A stretch of DNA of 64,000 nt from Microbulbifer rhizosphaerae (GTDB lineage Bacteria > Pseudomonadota > Gammaproteobacteria > Pseudomonadales > Cellvibrionaceae): contig NZ_JACHWZ010000008.1 in assembly GCF_014191725.1 (NCBI RefSeq), positions 62,001 to 126,000 of the forward strand. Reading direction: 5' to 3'. The notes below the pieces were generated by a model that was given only the letters and a program-made list of their open reading frames with translations, was not told the DNA's origin and searched no databases. The first letter of the stretch is position 1, and each line of letters starts with the position of its first letter. Made by a program: the position numbers and the translations under genes. Below, in pieces: positions 60,084 to 64,000 of the stretch.

Positions 60084-62543
60084 TCAGGTTTCGGAGTTCA
60101 AATCCGGGCCTCTCTCCCCGGGTATTCCGGTTACCGTATAGGTTTTCCCAGCCTGGGTATCAAATTCAATCTGACCTGCATTCACAGCGGTATAGTTGAC
60201 GACCTTGCCCATGTTGTCTGTAACTACGGCGCCGTTGATATGCGAATAGAACAGCTTGGCTCTGTTGCCGGCAGTAGAAGTAATTGCGATTGTTTGGACC
60301 CGCGCCCGATCCCAGGCCACATCCAACGTAAATCCGCCTCTGGCGCGAAGGCCCGAGAAGCTTCCAGAAGGCCATGCTGACGGGAGGGCCGGCAGAACAT
60401 CAATTGTTCCGAGATGACTTTGAATAAGCATCTCTGCCATACCTGAAGTCAATCCAAAGTTTCCGTCGATCTGGAAAGGCGGATGCGTATCGAGTAGATT
60501 TTTCAACGTGCTTCCCGTGATTTGTCCGCCAAGGATGGCATGAGCATGATCCCCGTCCAACAATCTTGCCCACAAGTTTATTTTATTCGCCCTGCTCCAC
60601 CCTGTGCCGCCGTCTCCGCGATGCAACAAGGTTGTCCTAGCCGCATCCAACCACTCCGGTGTGTGTTTATTAATTTGCTTTCCTGGGTAAAGTGCCACCA
60701 ATTGAGAGATATGACGATGCGTATTTTCCGGATCATCGATATCTTCCTTCCATTCCTGGATCTGACCATATCGGCCTATTTCAATAGGCGAAAGTTGATC
60801 GCGTTTGGCTTGTAATTCCTCCCTGAACGCAGCATCTATATTTAAAATTGTGCTGGCCTTGATGGTGTTCGCAAACAGATCCCAGACCAACTGCTGATCG
60901 AATGCACAGCCTTTGCTGATCGTTCCCTGCTCCGGAGAATAACATGGAGAGGAGACCAGGGTACCGTCAGCATCCTCAACTAAAAGCTTCGTCCAAAACT
61001 GCGATGTTTCCTTTAGCAGTGGATAGATCCGATCGTTCAGCATGGTTACATCACCGGAAAAGGCGTATGCTTCCCACAGGTTATTCATGATAAATGCGTT
61101 GGCTGAAGGCGCCCAGCCCCAGTTGAAGTTCCAACCCGGCGCTGTAAAGCCGAATGGATTGTTCATCGTATTGACTGACCAACCCCCACCGGTTACCCCA
61201 TAATGCTTCTCTGCCGTAGTCCTGCCGGGCTTCACCAGGGATTCCACATAATCCAACAGCGGCACCATCGTTTCCGACAGGTTGGCTACCTGGGCAGGCC
61301 AGTAGTTCATTTGCAGATTGACATTGAAATGATAATCGCTGGTCCATGGAGGTTCATTGGAATTATTCCAAACACCCTGGAGATTTGCCGGCAGGGAACC
61401 CGCCCTTGACGATGAAATCAATAAATACCGGCCGTATTGAAACATGAGCGTTTCAAGCGAATTGTCTGGTGCAGAAGCGTAGCTTTCCAGCAACTGATCG
61501 GTGGGTATTTGCGGTTGAGTACTGTTAAAATTGAGCGAAACTCGATTGAACAAAGCCTGATAATCGTTCAGATGCACTGCCTTAAGGCCTGAATATGTTA
61601 TTCCGCTCGCGGTATTGACGGCATTCATAGCGCGCCGCTGCGGATCGGCTCCTTTGTATGTGGGATACTGATTCGCATAATCCGTTCCGGCCGACATGAT
61701 AATGGTCAGCGCGTCAGCAGCGTCAACTGTGATGAACCCCTTACCCGCCGCGAGCGAACCGCCTTCGCTGACCAGTTTCATGCGGGATTCATACTTCATA
61801 CCGTTATTCGACAAACGGCCTTTCACCACAATGGTGTTACCGCTTGCCGTAACAGACGCACCGGTTTGTGCGCTGACGGGCCGTACATCAAGGGTTAATT
61901 TCCCCGGTTGACTCGCCGTCAATCGCATAACCATTACATTGTGAGGATAGCTGACAAAATATTCGCGAAGGTAATCCACACCTTTATATGTATAGGATAT
62001 CCTGGCAATCGCGTCTTCCAGGTCCAGCTCCCTGCGATATTCAGAAACCGTAACATTGTCGGGAAGCTTAAAATCCAGATGGATATCCCCGAAGTTCTGG
62101 TAATTGCCAAAGCCCTCATTTAATCCTGTCAGGTGAGATTTCGCCTCCTGAGCCGCGTCTCCAATGTTGCCTGCATTCAGCTTGGAACGAATGCTTGATA
62201 AATGTTTCGCCGCCCCATCCCTGTTGCCGCCTCTATAGTCGGTTGTGCTGTTGGGGCCTCCTGTCCATAGGGTCTTCTCATTAAACTGTATTCGCTCATG
62301 ATCTACCGCACCGAATACCATTCCCCCGATATGACCATTGCCGATCGGTAACGCTTCATTCTCCCAGTCCGTTGCCGGGCGGTCATACCACAGAGAAAGC
62401 TTGTGCTCTGGCGCTACGGCCTTTCCCTCATAAGTAACCGCGGCTGCCCTCGCCTGGACAGAGAGCAAGAAAAGTGCGGAAGTCGCTGAAACAAAAACAC
62501 ATAGGATCCCAATTGTTGTGATACGTATCTTCGGAAATAACAT
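60084..62543 (-). CDS. GH95 family alpha-L-fucosidase/alpha-L-galactosidase, secreted
   Basis: An 819-aa protein with an N-terminal signal (FVSATSALFLLSVQARA). GH95 enzymes release alpha-1,2-linked L-fucose, or L-galactose, by inversion. Family marks: WYDRPATDWENEALPIGNGH, FNEKTLWTGGP, LPANLQGVWNNSNEPPW, the Asn pair in HFNVNLQMNYWPAQ near residue 408, the acid Glu in SSPCYSPEQG near 536, GDGGTGWSRANKINLWARL and the Asp in FQIDGNFGLTSGMAEM near 692. The residues match those defined in the Bifidobacterium enzyme. The start follows AAGGAT. The DNA is AT-richer than the genes around it and may have been transferred. The FAH hydrolase and FucP-like genes upstream fit fucose release and use. Confidence 0.93.
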   Translation of the reverse strand: MLFPKIRITTIGILCVFVSATSALFLLSVQARAAAVTYEGKAVAPEHKLSLWYDRPATDWENEALPIGNGHIGGMVFGAVDHERIQFNEKTLWTGGPNSTTDYRGGNRDGAAKHLSSIRSKLNAGNIGDAAQEAKSHLTGLNEGFGNYQNFGDIHLDFKLPDNVTVSEYRRELDLEDAIARISYTYKGVDYLREYFVSYPHNVMVMRLTASQPGKLTLDVRPVSAQTGASVTASGNTIVVKGRLSNNGMKYESRMKLVSEGGSLAAGKGFITVDAADALTIIMSAGTDYANQYPTYKGADPQRRAMNAVNTASGITYSGLKAVHLNDYQALFNRVSLNFNSTQPQIPTDQLLESYASAPDNSLETLMFQYGRYLLISSSRAGSLPANLQGVWNNSNEPPWTSDYHFNVNLQMNYWPAQVANLSETMVPLLDYVESLVKPGRTTAEKHYGVTGGGWSVNTMNNPFGFTAPGWNFNWGWAPSANAFIMNNLWEAYAFSGDVTMLNDRIYPLLKETSQFWTKLLVEDADGTLVSSPCYSPEQGTISKGCAFDQQLVWDLFANTIKASTILNIDAAFREELQAKRDQLSPIEIGRYGQIQEWKEDIDDPENTHRHISQLVALYPGKQINKHTPEWLDAARTTLLHRGDGGTGWSRANKINLWARLLDGDHAHAILGGQITGSTLKNLLDTHPPFQIDGNFGLTSGMAEMLIQSHLGTIDVLPALPSAWPSGSFSGLRARGGFTLDVAWDRARVQTIAITSTAGNRAKLFYSHINGAVVTDNMGKVVNYTAVNAGQIEFDTQAGKTYTVTGIPGERGPDLNSET

Positions 62544-62848
62544 ATCATTTATCCTTATTCTGATTTCAAGTCCCGGCTACCCGTACCGTCCGTGTCACAG
62601 GCTCGGGACTATCCACACAGCCAATCGATTGACCGCCAGGTCTGCTGTTATAAAAAAGTCGAAAGTCGTCTTTGGGAAGACGAGAAAAATCCGTCTCTCG
62701 TCATCCCCGCGACTCGTCAGAGCAACGAAGCTCACGGGGGACAGTAATCATGAGCTTTCTGGATTCCCGCGTCCGAAGGAATGACGATTTTTAGAGATGC
62801 CCATAAGCAAATAATACGACCCGGCGTTCGGCCCAATCCTGAAAGGCC
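62544..62848. other. Gap between the FAH gene and GH95, repeat-like, no gene seen
   Basis: Includes GTCGTCTTTGGGAAGACGA hairpin material and a CGTCATCCCCGCG ... GGATTCCCGCG ... GGAATGACG segment (about 62697-62790). This is a common form of dispersed inverted repeat in proteobacterial gaps. No coding frame is credible. GH95 expression signals should lie in the AT-rich 62544-62570 end. Confidence 0.45.
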
Positions 62849-63697
62849 TTATTTGGCGTAACGAATCACACTCTGCTGTTGTACACCCAGGTTATCGATT
62901 CCCAAGCGCATTACATCGCCTTCCTTCAGGAATTTGGGCGGAGTCATGCCCAGGCCTACCCCCGGCGGCGTGCCGGTGCTGATAATGTCACCGGGTTGCA
63001 GGCTCATAAACTGGCTGATGTAGTGCACCAGGAAAGGCACCTTGTACACCATGGTGGCAGTGGTGCCGTCCTGGACCCGCTCGCCATTCAGCTCCAACCA
63101 GATACCCGCATTTTCCACATCACCGGCGTCTTCCGGCGTCACCAGGTAGGGGCCTATGGGGGCGAATGTGTCACATCCCTTACCCTTCACCCACTGGCCC
63201 TGCCGTTCAAGCTGATATTCCCGCTCAGAGAGGTCATTGACAACGCAGAACCCGGCCACGTAGTCCATGGCGTCGGCTTCGGACACGTATTTGGCTTCGC
63301 GGCCGATCACCACACCCAGCTCAACTTCCCAGTCACTTTTCTGTGACCCGGGCGGAAGCTGAACCTGATCGAAGGGGCCGGTGATGGCAGAGGTGGCTTT
63401 CATAAACAATACGGGCTCCGGCGGTACTTCCATGCCGGACTCGCGGGCGTGATCGGCGTAATTCAGGCCCACACAGATAAATTTTCCCACGCCGGAAACC
63501 GGTTCGGCAATGCGAGGGTCGCCTTCCACCAGCGGTAGGCTGGCGGGGTCCATATCCTGCACCCGGGCAAACATTTCACTGCTGAGGAATTCAGCATTGA
63601 TATCCTTGATGTGGCCCGACAAATCGCGGACGTTGCCTTGGGCATCCAGTATGCCGGGCTTTTCCTGTCCCACATCACCAAAACGTAATAATTTCAT
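62849..63697 (-). CDS. Fumarylacetoacetate hydrolase family enzyme (possible 2,4-diketo-3-deoxy-L-fuconate hydrolase)
   Basis: A cytoplasmic 282-aa protein. The N-terminus KLLRFGDVGQEKPGILD is typical of the FAH subgroup often labelled ureidoglycolate lyase. The core shows ICVGLNYADHARESG, FMKATSAITGP, the metal-binding acidic residues in SDWEVELGVVIG, DLSEREYQLERQGQWVKGKG, and ISTGTPPGVGLGM. Enzymes of this group hydrolyse 2,4-diketo-3-deoxy sugar acids in the non-phosphorylative L-fucose and L-rhamnose routes. With a FucP-like permease just upstream and GH95 downstream, the fucose route is likely, but other FAH substrates cannot be excluded. The start has AGAGG about 11 bases upstream. Confidence 0.83.
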   Translation of the reverse strand: MKLLRFGDVGQEKPGILDAQGNVRDLSGHIKDINAEFLSSEMFARVQDMDPASLPLVEGDPRIAEPVSGVGKFICVGLNYADHARESGMEVPPEPVLFMKATSAITGPFDQVQLPPGSQKSDWEVELGVVIGREAKYVSEADAMDYVAGFCVVNDLSEREYQLERQGQWVKGKGCDTFAPIGPYLVTPEDAGDVENAGIWLELNGERVQDGTTATMVYKVPFLVHYISQFMSLQPGDIISTGTPPGVGLGMTPPKFLKEGDVMRLGIDNLGVQQQSVIRYAK

Positions 63698-63737
63698 AGT
63701 AAATCAACCTCTGCTAGTGAACTTCGAAACTAAATCA

Positions 63738-64000
63738 TCAGTACGGGCTGGCATCGTGAATTTTCGCCGTTCTGTAGCCATAGACGGCGATCGCCACGAA
63801 GCACAATAAGGGCAGTGTAAATGAGGCTTCCACCGCGCTGACAAAGCCCATATTCCAATTGTCAATCACTCCGGCCTGCAACATGGGCAGAAAGGTTCCC
63901 CCAACAATGGCCATAATCAGACCGGCCGAAGCTAACTTTGCATCATCCCCGTCAATGTCTTTCAGGGCGATTCCATAGATGGTGGGGAACATCAGCGACA
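63738..64000 (-). CDS. MFS transporter, L-fucose permease (FucP)-like, C-terminal end only
   Basis: The frame is open from the window edge to a stop at 63738. The visible 87 residues contain SLMFPTIYGIALKDI, then AGLIMAIVGGTFLPMLQAG and a last membrane helix, ending KIHDASPY. The segment MFPTIxxxAL with a following IVGG closely follows the end of E. coli FucP, a proton-coupled L-fucose importer. An ATG at 63992 is internal to the gene, not a start. It lies 40 bp upstream of the FAH gene on the same strand, so they are probably co-transcribed. Galactose or glucose permeases of the same family are the alternative. Confidence 0.75.
   Translation of the reverse strand, partial: SLMFPTIYGIALKDIDGDDAKLASAGLIMAIVGGTFLPMLQAGVIDNWNMGFVSAVEASFTLPLLCFVAIAVYGYRTAKIHDASPY

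Noticed and set aside
1-64000. tRNA, rRNA or integrase-linked island border
   Set aside because: No cloverleaf-like sequence, ribosomal RNA segment, integrase, transposase or attachment-site pair was noticed; mobile signs are limited to small repeats.

Overview
The window is an almost single-stranded carbohydrate-degradation region from what looks like a marine gammaproteobacterium, probably of the Cellvibrionales (Microbulbifer/Saccharophagus type). The grounds are a long TonB-dependent receptor without any SusD, many secreted lipoprotein glycosidases, giant F5/8C and Calx-beta proteins, REP-like palindromes in the gaps, and moderately high GC. The taxon is inferred from these features, not proven. 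All genes except one esterase lie on the minus strand, so transcription order runs from high to low coordinates.

Region 1 (64000-51800): the C-terminal end of a fucose-permease-like transporter, an FAH-family hydrolase, a GH95 alpha-fucosidase-like enzyme, a GH2, two GH43 enzymes (one with a CBM32-like domain), a DUF1080 gene remnant and a Tat-exported DUF2264 protein. Region 2 (51563-45329): a LacI regulator, a beta-helix GH28-like enzyme and a complete TonB-dependent receptor. Three near-identical 14-bp LacI-type operators precede the beta-helix gene, the receptor gene and the GH2 gene at 56830-59493, and suggest a small regulon. Region 3 (45037-37080): an intracellular uronate and mannose module of AGE isomerase, ROK kinase, a 41-codon ORF at the usual kduI position, kduD, an MFS oligosaccharide transporter and GH88, followed by a GH97. 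Region 4 (36693-18105): three tandem giant paralogues of about 1890-2056 aa. Each has an alginate-lyase-like N-terminal domain, then alternating Ig-like, FIVAR-like and F5/8C domains, and ends in Calx-beta repeats. Each carries its own copy of a leader of about 200 bp. Region 5 (17870-1): a frameshifted TonB-receptor tail, a divergent esterase, a GH115 alpha-glucuronidase, a GH2, mannonate dehydratase, an SGNH esterase lipoprotein, an AT-richer GH2-GH43 pair next to an internally deleted GH43 remnant, a beta-glucuronidase-like GH2 and a GH97 cut by the window edge.

Taken together, the genes fit uptake and breakdown of an acidic, branched, probably acetylated heteropolysaccharide. Predicted lyases (giants) and debranching enzymes (GH115, GH2, GH97, GH43, GH95, esterases) would act outside the cytoplasm or in the periplasm. 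The TonB receptor and the MFS and FucP-like carriers would import products. GH88, KduD and ManD would feed unsaturated uronate and glucuronate to KDG, and the AGE isomerase plus ROK kinase would feed mannose to fructose-6-phosphate. A fucosylated glucuronate- and mannose-containing polymer, such as an algal or diatom exopolysaccharide, is the best guess for the substrate. This is inference.

The most unusual items are the mosaic giant-lyase triplication with copied leaders, a CBM35/6-like domain inserted inside an F5/8C domain of the third giant, the repeat expansions in two of the giants, several gene remnants, and a 177-bp palindromic repeat family.
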